A DNA stretch of 64,000 nt, from NCBI GenBank assembly GCA_032164295.1, contig JAJHTX010000012.1, positions 1,054,001 to 1,118,000 on the forward strand, written 5' to 3'. The translations under genes were made by a program, and so were the position numbers. Positions within the stretch are counted from its first letter, which is position 1. Each line of letters opens with the position of its first letter. This DNA comes from Inonotus obliquus. Its lineage: Eukaryota; Basidiomycota; Agaricomycetes; Hymenochaetales; Hymenochaetaceae. The notes below the pieces were generated by a model. The model made no database searches, was not told where the DNA came from, and saw nothing but the letters and a program-made list of their open reading frames with translations. Of this stretch, positions 50,425 to 61,800 are shown piece after piece.

Positions 50425-52731
50425 ATGTCTGATAATGGCGAGTCTCGTAGTTTACGATCGGTAACTCGTGGAGGGGTAAAACGTATTCAGGCAGCTTTGT
50501 CTAGCAAAGGGGCGCCCCCCGCGCCACCAAAACCCGCCAGCGGCCGTGTCTCCCAGTCTGTGGGGGCACCGTCATTTGCACCAGACCCTAACTTGATAAG
50601 GTCTCAGTTATCCCCAGCGGACCTACAGGCAGCAGAGGTCGGCTTCAACGGCAGTGATTCAGACCGTTGGATAGTCCCCACCAGACACAGCGTTGACACA
50701 GCAGTGGCAGACGCCCTCAACCAGCAGGACGCCCTCAACCAACAGGAGGTCCTGGCACAGCGCCTTGGGAAACGCAAGGCTTCGGGGGAGGCTCCGGCGA
50801 GGGAGGTCCCTGAGCCTGGGAAAAAGACATGGGACGAGCAAATGGAGGTGGAGAGCGTTTTTGACGCACAGACCGCCTACTCTAGAACGTATGCGTTCGT
50901 GGGGGAATGCATGGACCGGATCGAAGCGGAACTCCGGATGCCGGATTCGGTTGAGGAGTCGCCCGGATCGCAACCCGGCTCGTTAGCGCACAACTACGAG
51001 CAGATGGGGTATACGTTAGGCAAGGTCACGGCCATCTTGTTCTCGGCCCTCTCCCAGTCGCGGGAGGACGGCCCGTTCGCACAAAACGACGTAATGGACC
51101 GGTTCAGTTGGGGATTTTCCGGGGGTTATATGAAGGAATCCCTTTGGCCGGGCGGTTTCGAAGACGGCTTGCGCCACTTGGCCGACGACTGTGCTCTCAC
51201 GCCGGCCGTCTACCCAACACACGGGAAGGACGTAGACCCGCAGTTGTACGCGATACTGGACCGCCTCAAGCTTATGAGTGAGGAGCAGGTGGTTGCAGGA
51301 CGCCAGGCACGGGAGGCGGCTGATGAAACTAGGAAGCAGTTAGCCGTTCTTGGGGAAAGGTTAAAGAAGGTTGAACAGGGACGTTTGCCGGGTCCCGTCC
51401 ACCAGACGACTGTAGGAGGCCAAGGGCTCCAGGCGTCTAGGTGGGCACAACCCCCCGCTGTGCAGGGTGCTGCCCCGGGTGGTGGACAGCATAAAGCACC
51501 CCAGGAAACAACCCCTACTCGACGCCCGGGTGTGCAGGTAGCGGCCCCTGGTGCGCAGGTTGTGCATAACGCTAACCCCCAACAGATTCCTCCTCCCAAG
51601 CCGAAAAATAAGGGCAAGGGAAAGGAGATTGAGGTTATAGACGTGGACGCGATTAACTCGTCCAACGAAGCGCAGGGCATTCCGGACCGTTATATCCGAT
51701 ACGTCCCAGCTCAGGCCCCAGCTCCTTTCGTCCCAGTCACGCGGAGGAACGCGGGTAGTCATACGTACGCCCAGGCGGCAAACGCCGGTCAACGGAGCAA
51801 CGTCCCGAACAAGGCAGTGCCCAAGAAGAAGAAGACTACCATCAACGACATCCGGATGCGGAAGGCAAAGACGGCCACCACTCTGGGTTTCACTGTCAAA
51901 CCACGTCCTTCTCTTTCACGGGAGGAGGTATACGTCTTGGCTCGGGCGACCAAGCCGAGTCCTAAGAAAGGTGGACCTCTGACTTTGCTCAAGGCGAGCT
52001 GGTCGCTGAAGGGACTCCTCGTCGTTGACGTAGCTGCGCGCCCAGATGCGACGGATATGGGAGCAGAGTGGGCTGAGGCCCTGCAGGCTAAGCTGAGGAT
52101 TACGTCAGACGCTATGACGTCCGTGGATTTCACTCCGTTCACGGAGTCTTTCCAATTCATCGTCCCGGGCTTCCCGATATTGAATCCTACGACGAAGCAG
52201 ATCCATACCCCGGCGGAGATCGCAGCCGAACTGCGCTTATCCAATGCGGTGTTCAATGAGTTCCCCTTCACAGAAGCTCCACATTTCATGGGACAACCAA
52301 CGACGCTTCAGGAAATGCTCACGCGTAACCGCTCCGCCACGGCGGCGATCATAGTGGCAGTATCCCATCCGCTAAAGGCGAAGGAAGCCATCTTTCACAA
52401 CAACGGCATCGTGCGTCGCTCTATCCGCTATTATGGGCGAAACCAGTACGCGGTAGAACCCAAGGCGCGGACCGGCCCAATCCAGTGCAAGAAATGCTAC
52501 CGCTACCGACACAGCGATCAGGACTGCACGGAGCTCTACAGGTGCGCGCGTTGTGCAGAACCGCACCAGACCGAGCTGTGTGAGAACAAGTGTGCGGAAT
52601 GCGCCGATGCTACGTCATGCACACACGTGACCAAATGCGCGAATTGCCGCGGAGCTCACCGAGCTGACCACCCCAATTGCCCCAAGAAGCCTTCGAATGC
52701 CAGGCGATCGTCCTCCCCTCCTACTTATTAA
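50425..52731 (+). CDS. LINE ORF1 protein, copy 5
   Basis: 768 residues, intact. Private changes: Ser for the conserved Met in DRFSWGFSGGY, PTRHSVDTA, and HPNCPKK in the last knuckle. Confidence 0.9.
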   Translation: MSDNGESRSLRSVTRGGVKRIQAALSSKGAPPAPPKPASGRVSQSVGAPSFAPDPNLIRSQLSPADLQAAEVGFNGSDSDRWIVPTRHSVDTAVADALNQQDALNQQEVLAQRLGKRKASGEAPAREVPEPGKKTWDEQMEVESVFDAQTAYSRTYAFVGECMDRIEAELRMPDSVEESPGSQPGSLAHNYEQMGYTLGKVTAILFSALSQSREDGPFAQNDVMDRFSWGFSGGYMKESLWPGGFEDGLRHLADDCALTPAVYPTHGKDVDPQLYAILDRLKLMSEEQVVAGRQAREAADETRKQLAVLGERLKKVEQGRLPGPVHQTTVGGQGLQASRWAQPPAVQGAAPGGGQHKAPQETTPTRRPGVQVAAPGAQVVHNANPQQIPPPKPKNKGKGKEIEVIDVDAINSSNEAQGIPDRYIRYVPAQAPAPFVPVTRRNAGSHTYAQAANAGQRSNVPNKAVPKKKKTTINDIRMRKAKTATTLGFTVKPRPSLSREEVYVLARATKPSPKKGGPLTLLKASWSLKGLLVVDVAARPDATDMGAEWAEALQAKLRITSDAMTSVDFTPFTESFQFIVPGFPILNPTTKQIHTPAEIAAELRLSNAVFNEFPFTEAPHFMGQPTTLQEMLTRNRSATAAIIVAVSHPLKAKEAIFHNNGIVRRSIRYYGRNQYAVEPKARTGPIQCKKCYRYRHSDQDCTELYRCARCAEPHQTELCENKCAECADATSCTHVTKCANCRGAHRADHPNCPKKPSNARRSSSPPTY

Positions 52732-55700
52732 TGAAGGGTCAACTTAAGCTCATATCTTATAACGCGGGGCGTTCGAGCATATCCCTATTTATGGCTCAAC
52801 ATCTTCTACAGCAAACACATTTTTCGGCGTGGGATTTAGACATATGGTGTATCCAGGAGATACCCCATATACAGGTGGGAACAGCGCGCACGGCAGGGGA
52901 GCGGGAGGTATCGGCGATGGGAGCACCACTTTTCGAAGCGCATACGATGGTCCTAGCTAAAGGAGAGAACCCATGGGTAGGCATAGCTATCCCGAGAGGC
53001 ATACGCTGGTCACAGCATGACGATGTCCCAGATGAAATCATGGTACATGCGGAGTTACATGTAGGTGAAAACAGTCTACATATTTTCTCCGTCTACTGTC
53101 CACACGCTACGCATCGTACTACGTGGGGTGCCACAGCTGCGCGGTTTCAACAAGGGTTCCCGGAAGGATCAATCATAGCTGGGGACTTCAACGCGGGGTC
53201 TTACTGGTCGAACAGGGGACCAGATGGCCGTTGCATAGAGCGGACCAATTTCTTCACTGGATGGTTGGACAGTCATCCGGAGTTCACATACGCGGACGAC
53301 CCGGATACCATAACGTGCCACGGAGCGCGGCTTGGTTCGGGAACTCACCCAGACGCCGTTCTCTTCACTCCGGCGTCACTCCCAGATTTGCGCCAGACAT
53401 GGAAGATTCACCCACACATTGTGAAGAAAGGTTACCACTGTATTATCACGGCGGACCTATCCAATTGGAGCAATCGCGCTAGCCTTGAACGTATGGGCAT
53501 CCCGAACGACAAAGCTGACCTCTGGGCGGCTGAACTAGAATATGCGGTTCCCCCTGGTTTCTGGAACAGCCAACCTACAGATGGGCAGGCCATCCTCTCA
53601 TGGTTCGCTCAGCTGTTCGCAAGTGCGAATCAGGCCACAAGCTGCCTAACGTACGAGACTGTCTCCCAGCGCAAGGCGAGGTGGTGGGACGAGGAATGTG
53701 ACCGACGAGTGGAGGAAGGCGCGCCGGACTTACTGTTTTGGCTCCGCAACCGGAGGTGGGAATGGTACCACACGCGAAGGGATGAAGCGGGCAATGTTAT
53801 GCCGTGGAAGTTCCATAAAGCTGGCCTGCCAAGGCGACGAACTAACATCCCAACACTGACGTCTCCCTTCCGCGCAGTCCAACATGTGGAAATTGCGGAA
53901 GCGTTTCGACAACACTATTTCCCTGCTCGGAATATGGAACAAGTCGAGGAGGACGAACACCTCACGTCTCAGGAACAGCAGCGATCCTTCTCAGAAAGTG
54001 AAGTATTGTCGGCGCTTAAAGGAATGCCACCTAATAGCGCTCCGGGCCCGTCAGGCATGACATTCTACGCGATCAGCCCTGCGGTTCGGCGACACGTAGA
54101 TTGTTTCACCAACATGTTCAATGCGATGGTGCGACATGAAGTTTACCCTCCGGAGTTCAAGCGCTCTATTGTAGCGATGGTTCGCAAACCCAAGCCGTAC
54201 CCTTTGGATTCCCCCAGGGCGTACAGACCGATCTGTGTTGAGGAAGTATTGGCTAAGCTCTTCGAGCGTTTAGTTGCGGAACGATTACAAGCACTGGTAT
54301 ATCGCCACCCAGCATTTGACCGTCGACAATACGGTGGGAGACGCGGCGCATCGGTCATGACTGCCTGGCACGCCTTAATGTCTAAGATCGGCGACCTGGA
54401 AGCTCATCACACTGTGGTCGGCTTCGACATCCAGGGGTTTTTCGATTGTATAGAGGCGACCCACCTGAGGAAGGGACTAGACCTCCTAGGAGTCCCGCAG
54501 TCGCTTAACAACACCATAATGCAGTTCATGAAACAGCGCACAATCGCCTTCTCGTTCAATGGGCAACGATCGCAATGGGTACAGAAGCCGGACGCAGGGG
54601 TTCCTCAGGGATCACCTATGTCCCCAGTCCTAGCGAATATAGCGGCTAACACTGCAATTCGCTTACTGACGAACCGCTCGCTCATGTTCTACATGGACGA
54701 TGGACTCCTGCTGACCACTGGCAACAACGCGTATGCGGTGGCTAGAGAGACTCAAAACGGTATGCAGCAAATCAATGACGCGCTCATCCGCATTGGTCTG
54801 GAAATCGATAAGGCATCCGTCCAAGGTGTAGCGTTAGGAAGGAGCCGAGAACGGGCGGGTGGAAGGATTACATCATCCGCTCCGATCCAGTTGGGTGGCG
54901 AGAGAGTGGAATGGGCTAAACCGGTGATCAAGTGGCTGGGAATAGAAATGACGGATTTCCGCAGCTTTCGGCCGCATGTCATGTCACGACTAAACGCGGC
55001 TAAACATACGTGGAACGCATTACGATGGCAAACGCGCTCCACAACTGGGCTCCGTCTTAAGGCGATGCGCAGGTATTACCAAAACATCCTCCTCCCGGTT
55101 CTATCATGGGGGGCACCTATTTGGATGACGCAACAGCCGGAGCTCGCACAGGTTTTCGACGGTATACACCAGAGGGCGCTACGCGACCTGGGCTCCTGGC
55201 TCCCGTTCACACGCACAGACATCATGGAGGCTCTGGCGGGCACTCCCCCACTGATGCTGAGCCTGGCCCGCATAGCGGAGACACAAAACGCGATGATAGA
55301 CGCCCATCGCCTAGGATCACCCCCGATCCCGGAAGCATACATGCGCAGTATAGTTCCGCGCCCCATGATTCCAATGCTACCTTTCCCGAGATCAGAGTAT
55401 CGGGCGGTGTGGCAGCGGATGACCGCAAGAGTAGTCTCTATAATGCCCCAGGGTCTTCCACCACAGGTGTGGATTTACTGCTCGAGCCAACCAAGGAGAG
55501 TGGAGGTTTGGACGGTCGTAGGCAGGGAGCCGATGGAGAAGCAAGTTGCCTATCAGGCGACAGAGGACATGGACCAGTTCTGCTTAGTCCTGGTTTCGTT
55601 GGTTAAATTTCTTTACGGCCATTTGGTCCATCCTTTTGTTGATTTCGGTTTTCCCTTTGAGGTTCCGATTTTTATTCCTTTAGAGTTTCGCGCGGAATTG

Positions 55701-56282
55701 ATCTCTCCAATCCCTTCATCCCTCGCGATCATTGAGCAGATAGTTGCGGCACTTGCCCAAACTAACGCCTTTCTTTACTTTCGACCGTGGCCGGCCAGGC
55801 GCTTCCCGGTTAAGCCTCCGTTAGAGGACGATGAATACGTGTTGTTCCCCGCCGCTACTGTGGAAGGGCTCCAGATATCTACGAGGACAGCGATGCTCCA
55901 GGCCTGGAAGGAGACATTGGCCGAGAATGGTGCTTACACGCACCACACTATAGAAACTCCTACACAAAGGGAGCTCCTCCGCAGAGTACGTTTCTCCCCG
56001 GTTCACATTACCCACGCCAGTATTTCGCGCATCGGCGAAACCACAGCCCTCCGACTACTAGCGGGGGTCACCACAGTAGGAGAGTTTCTCAACCGCATGT
56101 TCACGGACGAACACCCTGACTGTGAGACATGCGGGGAGTTAGACACTATCCGACACCGTCTTCTTCAGTGTCCTAGGGGAAGACAGGCGTTTCCGCGCGC
56201 CTCTTCGCTGAACTGGTTTCATCAGTTCCATAACATCCTGGCGTCTAGGGAGGCGCTTATTAATATCTTCAAACCCCCATAG
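52731..56282 (+). CDS. LINE ORF2 polyprotein, copy 5
   Basis: 1183 residues from the ATG in TAATG. An in-frame extension upstream lacks any ATG and overlaps ORF1, so the overlap start is preferred. Private change LVYRHPAF. All motifs intact. Confidence 0.9.
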   Translation: MKGQLKLISYNAGRSSISLFMAQHLLQQTHFSAWDLDIWCIQEIPHIQVGTARTAGEREVSAMGAPLFEAHTMVLAKGENPWVGIAIPRGIRWSQHDDVPDEIMVHAELHVGENSLHIFSVYCPHATHRTTWGATAARFQQGFPEGSIIAGDFNAGSYWSNRGPDGRCIERTNFFTGWLDSHPEFTYADDPDTITCHGARLGSGTHPDAVLFTPASLPDLRQTWKIHPHIVKKGYHCIITADLSNWSNRASLERMGIPNDKADLWAAELEYAVPPGFWNSQPTDGQAILSWFAQLFASANQATSCLTYETVSQRKARWWDEECDRRVEEGAPDLLFWLRNRRWEWYHTRRDEAGNVMPWKFHKAGLPRRRTNIPTLTSPFRAVQHVEIAEAFRQHYFPARNMEQVEEDEHLTSQEQQRSFSESEVLSALKGMPPNSAPGPSGMTFYAISPAVRRHVDCFTNMFNAMVRHEVYPPEFKRSIVAMVRKPKPYPLDSPRAYRPICVEEVLAKLFERLVAERLQALVYRHPAFDRRQYGGRRGASVMTAWHALMSKIGDLEAHHTVVGFDIQGFFDCIEATHLRKGLDLLGVPQSLNNTIMQFMKQRTIAFSFNGQRSQWVQKPDAGVPQGSPMSPVLANIAANTAIRLLTNRSLMFYMDDGLLLTTGNNAYAVARETQNGMQQINDALIRIGLEIDKASVQGVALGRSRERAGGRITSSAPIQLGGERVEWAKPVIKWLGIEMTDFRSFRPHVMSRLNAAKHTWNALRWQTRSTTGLRLKAMRRYYQNILLPVLSWGAPIWMTQQPELAQVFDGIHQRALRDLGSWLPFTRTDIMEALAGTPPLMLSLARIAETQNAMIDAHRLGSPPIPEAYMRSIVPRPMIPMLPFPRSEYRAVWQRMTARVVSIMPQGLPPQVWIYCSSQPRRVEVWTVVGREPMEKQVAYQATEDMDQFCLVLVSLVKFLYGHLVHPFVDFGFPFEVPIFIPLEFRAELISPIPSSLAIIEQIVAALAQTNAFLYFRPWPARRFPVKPPLEDDEYVLFPAATVEGLQISTRTAMLQAWKETLAENGAYTHHTIETPTQRELLRRVRFSPVHITHASISRIGETTALRLLAGVTTVGEFLNRMFTDEHPDCETCGELDTIRHRLLQCPRGRQAFPRASSLNWFHQFHNILASREALINIFKPP

Positions 56283-56475
56283 GCTCAGGTTTTTGTACGC
56301 GCAGCCTCAGCTGTGACGTTTTCCTGACGCCCGCGGCGGCCATTTTATTCTAGTCATATGTAGGGACTCTATCCTTTCCCCTTTTCTTCTACCTTTTGGT
56401 ACACTCTAGTTTACTAGTTTGGTCTTCATATCTTGGCGGTCCAGTTGCTTTGTCCTGGGAATTTGTAAGCCTTCG

Positions 56476-56540
56476 GCTAATTTTATATATCTCAAATACA
56501 ATTTGTTTGTTATGCCCATGTCCCTCTCTCTTTGACCGTC
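56476..56540 (+). promoter_or_regulatory. Putative promoter and leader of unit 6
   Basis: TATATAT at 56484-56490, junction box at 56513 (29 bp), ATG at 56541. Confidence 0.55.
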
Positions 56541-58862
56541 ATGTCTGATAATGGCGAGTCTCGTAGTTTACGATCGGTAACGCGTGGAGGGGTAAAACGT
56601 ATTCAAGCAGCTTTGTCTAGTAAAGGGGCTCCCCCTGCGCCACCAAAACCTGCCATCAGCCGTGTCTCCCAGTCCATAGGAGCACCGTCGTTCGCCCCGG
56701 ACCCTGATCTGATCAGGTCCCAGCTGTCCCCAGGGGACCTACGAGCAGCGGAAGTCGGCTTCAATGGCCGCGACTCCGACCGATGGATTGTCCCCACCGG
56801 TCACAGTGTCGACACAGCGGTGGCAGACGCCCTCAATCAACAGGAGGCCCTCGACCAGCAGGAGGAGGCTCTGGCGAAACGCCTGGGGAAACGCAAGGCA
56901 TCCGGGGAGGCCCCGGCCCGTGAGGCCCCTGAGCCTGGGAAGAAGACATGGGATGAGCAGATGGAGGTGGAAAGTGTTTTTGACACACAGACCGCCTATG
57001 AGCGAACCTACGCTTATGTGGGAGAAACGATGGATCGGATCGAGGCGGAACTCCGCCTCCCGGACCCAGTCGAGGAATCGCCCGGATCACAACCAGGTTC
57101 GGTAGCACACAACTACGAACAGATGGGCCATACCCTAGGCAGGGTCTCGGCTATGCTCTTCTCGGCTATCTCCCAGTCGCGGGAGGATGGCCCCTTTGCC
57201 CAGAATGACCATATGGATCGTTTTATGTGGGGATTTTCAGGGGGATACGCCAAGGAAACCCTGTGGCCGGGAGGCTTTGAGGACGGCTTATGTCATCTGG
57301 CGGACGACTGTGCCCTCACACCGGCTGTCTACCCGACGCACGGGAAAGATGTTGACCCGCAGATGTACGCGATCTTAGACCGCCTTAAGTTGATGAGTGA
57401 GGCGCAGACGGTGGCTGGACGACAGGCACAAGAGGCGGCGGATGAGACGAGGAAGCAGTTAGCCGTACTAGGAGAGAGGTTGAAGAAAGTAGAGCAGGGA
57501 CGTCTGCCGAGTCCCGTCCACCAGACGACCGCAGGGGGCCAAGGGCTCCAGGCGTCTAGGTGGGCACAACCCCCCGCTGCGCAGGGTGCTGCCCCGGGAG
57601 GTGGACAGCATAAAGCACCCCAGGTAACAACCCCTAGTCGACGCCCGGGTGTGCAGGTAGCGGCCCCCGGTGCGCAGGTTGTGCATAACGCTAACCCTCA
57701 ACAGGCTCCTCCTCCCAAACCGAAAAACAAGGGTAAGGGAAGAGAGATCGAGGTCATTGACGTCGATGCCATCAACTCGTCCAACGAGGCGCAGGGCATC
57801 CCGGACCGTTACATCCGGTACGTCCCTGCCCCGGCTCCGGCTCCAGCTCCGTCTCCCTTCGTCCAGGTCACGCGGCAGAACGCGACCAGCCACAGCTACG
57901 CGCAGGCGGCTCGCGCCGGACAACAGGGCGCCGGCCCAAACAGGGTGGTTCCTAAGAAAAGGAAGACCACGATCAATGATATCCGGCTGCGTAAAGCGAA
58001 GACCGCTACGACGTTGGGTTTCACCATCAAGCCACGCCCTTCTCTCTCTCGAGAGGAGGTATATGTTTTAGCTCGAGCAACGAAGCCTAGCCCAGCGAAA
58101 GGTGGACCGCTGACAGTACTCAAAGTGAGTTGGTCGCTCAAAGGACTTCTCGTGGTCGACGTGGCCGCGCGCCCGGACGCAACAGATATGGGAGCGGAAT
58201 GGGCTGAAGCTTTACAAGCAAAGCTCAGGATAACATCAGATGCCATGACGTCAGTGGAATTCACTCCTTTCACGGAGTCGTTCCAGTTCATCGTCCCGGG
58301 TTTCCCGATTGTGAATCCCACGACGAAGCAGATACACACCCCGGCGGAGATTGCGGCCGAACTCCGGCTATCTAATGCGGTCTTCAACGAATTCCCATTC
58401 ACGGAAGCTCCTCATTTCATGGGACAACCCACAACGCTGCAAGAGATGCTCAACCGTAACCATCGGGCTACGGCAGCAATTATGGTAGCAGTCTCGCACC
58501 CGCTCAAGGCCAAGGAAGCGATCTTCCACAACAACGGAATTGTGCGCCGCTCCATCCGTTACTACGGACGGAACCAGTATGCGGTGGAACCCAAGGCACG
58601 AACTGGTCCGATCCAGTGCAAGAAATGTTACCGCTACAGACACAGCGACCAGGACTGCACGGAGTTGTACAGGTGCGCTCGCTGTGCGGAACCGCACCAG
58701 ACGGAGCTATGTGAGAACAAGTGCGCGGACTGCGCAGACGTTACGTCATGCACACACGTGGTCAAGTGCGCGAATTGCCGCGGGGCACACCGAGCCGATT
58801 ACCCGAACTGTCCCAGGAAGCCTACGAATGCTAGGCGATCGTCCTCCCCTCCTACCTATTAA
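56541..58862 (+). CDS. LINE ORF1 protein, copy 6 (773 aa)
   Basis: Five residues longer than the others: one extra Glu in QQEEALAKR and four extra residues in a Pro-Ala run (PAPAPAPAPSPF). Zinc ligands are conserved. Confidence 0.9.
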   Translation: MSDNGESRSLRSVTRGGVKRIQAALSSKGAPPAPPKPAISRVSQSIGAPSFAPDPDLIRSQLSPGDLRAAEVGFNGRDSDRWIVPTGHSVDTAVADALNQQEALDQQEEALAKRLGKRKASGEAPAREAPEPGKKTWDEQMEVESVFDTQTAYERTYAYVGETMDRIEAELRLPDPVEESPGSQPGSVAHNYEQMGHTLGRVSAMLFSAISQSREDGPFAQNDHMDRFMWGFSGGYAKETLWPGGFEDGLCHLADDCALTPAVYPTHGKDVDPQMYAILDRLKLMSEAQTVAGRQAQEAADETRKQLAVLGERLKKVEQGRLPSPVHQTTAGGQGLQASRWAQPPAAQGAAPGGGQHKAPQVTTPSRRPGVQVAAPGAQVVHNANPQQAPPPKPKNKGKGREIEVIDVDAINSSNEAQGIPDRYIRYVPAPAPAPAPSPFVQVTRQNATSHSYAQAARAGQQGAGPNRVVPKKRKTTINDIRLRKAKTATTLGFTIKPRPSLSREEVYVLARATKPSPAKGGPLTVLKVSWSLKGLLVVDVAARPDATDMGAEWAEALQAKLRITSDAMTSVEFTPFTESFQFIVPGFPIVNPTTKQIHTPAEIAAELRLSNAVFNEFPFTEAPHFMGQPTTLQEMLNRNHRATAAIMVAVSHPLKAKEAIFHNNGIVRRSIRYYGRNQYAVEPKARTGPIQCKKCYRYRHSDQDCTELYRCARCAEPHQTELCENKCADCADVTSCTHVVKCANCRGAHRADYPNCPRKPTNARRSSSPPTY

Positions 58863-61800
58863 TGAAGGGACAACTTAAGCTTATATCTTATAACGCTGGA
58901 CGTTCGAGCATATCTTTATTTATGGCTCAACATCTTCTACAGCAAACGCATTTTTCGGCGTGGGATCTGGACATATGGTGTATCCAGGAGATACCTCATA
59001 TAAAGGTGGGAATGGTGCGTACGACAGGGGAGCGGGAGATATCGGCGATGGGCGCGCCACTCTTTGAAGCGCATACGATGGTCCTAGCCAAAGGGGAGAA
59101 CCCATGGGTAGGCATAGCAATCCCGAGAGGTATACGCTGGTCACAGTACGACGATGTTCCAGACGAAACAATGGTACATGTGGAGCTACACGTAGGCGAA
59201 GGAAACTTACATATTTTCTCCATTTATTGTCCTCACGCTACACATCGTACTACGTGGGGCGCCACAGCTACGCGGTTCCGACGGGGTTTTCCGGAAGGAT
59301 CAATCATAGCTGGGGATTTCAACGCGGGGTCTTATTGGTCAAACAGGGGACCAGATGGCCGTAGCATAGAGCGGGCCAATTTCTTCACTGGGTGGCTGGA
59401 TAATCACCCGGAATTTACATACGCGGACGACCCAGATACAATAACGTGTCACGGCGTGCGGCTCGGTTCGGGGACTCACCCGGACGCCATTCTTTTCACT
59501 CCGGCGTCCCTCCCTGATCTGCGCCAGACATGGAAGATTCACCCACATATTGTGAAGAAAGGTTACCACTGTATTATTACGGCGGACCTATCCAATTGGA
59601 GTAATCGGGCGAGCCTTGAACGCATGGGCATCCCGAATGACAAAGCCGACCTGTGGGCGGCTGAACTGGAATACGCGGTTCCCCCTGGCTTCTGGAGTAG
59701 CCAACCTACCGGCGGGCAGTCCGTCCTGTCATGGTTCGCGCAGCTGTTCGCAAGTGCGAACCAGGCCACCAGCTGCCTCACGTACGAAACTATCTCCCAG
59801 CGCAAGGCGAGGTGGTGGGATGAAGAATGTGACCGTCGAGTTGAGGAAGGCGCACCGGACTTACTGTTCTGGCTCCGTAACCGGCGATGGGAATGGTATC
59901 ACACACGAAGGGACGAAGCGGGCAATGCTATGCCGTGGAAGTTCCATAAAGCTGGTCTACCAAGACGGCGGACTAACATTCCAACACTGACGTCCCCCTT
60001 TCGAGCAGTTCGACATGTGGAAATTGCGGAAGCTTTTCGGCAACACTATTTCCCCGTGCGGAATTTAGGACGCGGGGAGGAGGAGGAGCTCCTCACGTCG
60101 CAGGAGCAGCAGCGATCTTTCTCGGAAAGTGAGGTATTGTCGGCGCTTAAGGGCATGCCGCCCAATAGCGCTCCAGGCCCGTCAGGCATGACGTACTACG
60201 CGATCAGCCCGGCGGTGCGACGACACGTTGACTGTTTCACCAACATGTTCAACGCGATGGTTCGACATGAAGTTTACCCCCCGGAGTTCAAGCGCTCTAT
60301 CGTTGCGATGGTTCGTAAACCCAAACCTTACCCTCTAGACTCCCCCAGGGCGTACAGACCGATATGTGTGGAAGAAGTACTGGCTAAGCTCTTCGAGCGC
60401 CTAGTTGCGGAGCGACTGCAAGCACTGGTACACCGACACCCAGCATTTGACCGCCGGCAGTACGGTGGAAGACGTGGCGCATCGGTTATGACGGCCTGGC
60501 ATGCCTTAATGTCCAAGGTCGGCAACCTGGAAGCTCATTACACTGTGGTTGGCTTCGACATCCAGGGGTTTTTCGACTGTATAGAGGCGACCCACTTGAG
60601 GAAAGGGTTGGACCTTCTAGGAGTCCCGCAGGCGCTCAACAACACTATCATGCAGTTTATGAAACAGCGCATGATCGCTTTCTCTTTCAACGGGCAACGG
60701 TCGCAGTGGGTACAGAAACCGGACGCAGGAGTCCCTCAGGGATCACCCATGTCTCCAGTCCTAGCGAATATTGCTGCTAACACCGCAATTCGCCTATTAT
60801 CGAACCGCTCGCTCATGTTCTACATGGACGATGGACTCCTACTAACCACGGGCAACAACGCGTACGCGGTGGCTAGAGAGACTCAGGACGGCATGCAGCA
60901 AGTCAATGACGCGCTCATCCGCATTGGACTTCAAATTGATAAGGCATCCGTCCAAGGTGTATCTTTGGGGAGGAGCCGAGAACGAGCGGGTGGAAGGATA
61001 ACGTCGTCTGCTCCGATACAGTTAGGCGGCGAGAGAGTAGAATGGGCCAAACCGGTGATCAAGTGGTTGGGAATAGAAATGACGGACTTTCGCAGCTTTC
61101 GGCCGCATGTCTTGTCACGACTAAACGCAGCTAAACATACGTGGTACGCACTACGATGGCAAACGCGCTCCACAACTGGGCTCCGCCTCAAGGCGATGCG
61201 CAGATATTACCAGAACATCCTCCTCCCGGTTCTATCATGGGGGGCGCCTATCTGGATGACACAACAGCCGGAACTTGTACAGGTATTCGACGGTATACAC
61301 CAGAGGGCGCTACGCGACCTGGGCTCATGGCTCCCCTTCACACGCACAGACATCATGGAGGCTCTGGCGGGCATTCCCCCACTGATGCTAAGCCTGGCCC
61401 GTATAGCGGAGACACAAAATGCGGTGATAGACGCTCATCGCCTAGGATCACCCCCGGTCCCGGAAGTGTACATGCGCAGCATTGTTCCGCGCCCCATGGT
61501 CCCCATGCTACCTTTCCCGAGATCAGAGTATCGGGCAGTGTGGCAGCGGATGACCGCAAGAATAGTCTCTATGATGCCCCAAGGTCTGCCGCCACAGGTG
61601 TGGATTTATTGTTCGAACCAGCCGAGGAGGGCGGAGGTCTGGACGGTTGTAGGCAGAGAGCCGATGGAGAAACAAGTCGCCTACCAGGCGACAGAGGACA
61701 TGGACCAGTTTTGTTTAGTGCTGGTTGCATTGGTTAAATTTCTTTATGGCCACTTGGCCCATCCTTTTGTTGACTTTGGTTTTCCGTTTGAGGTTCCAAT

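Larger units (their letters stand above)
50397..56512 (+). mobile_element. LINE unit 5
   Basis: Close sister of unit 3 although unit 4 and the passenger lie between them, so array order does not follow sequence similarity. Confidence 0.9.
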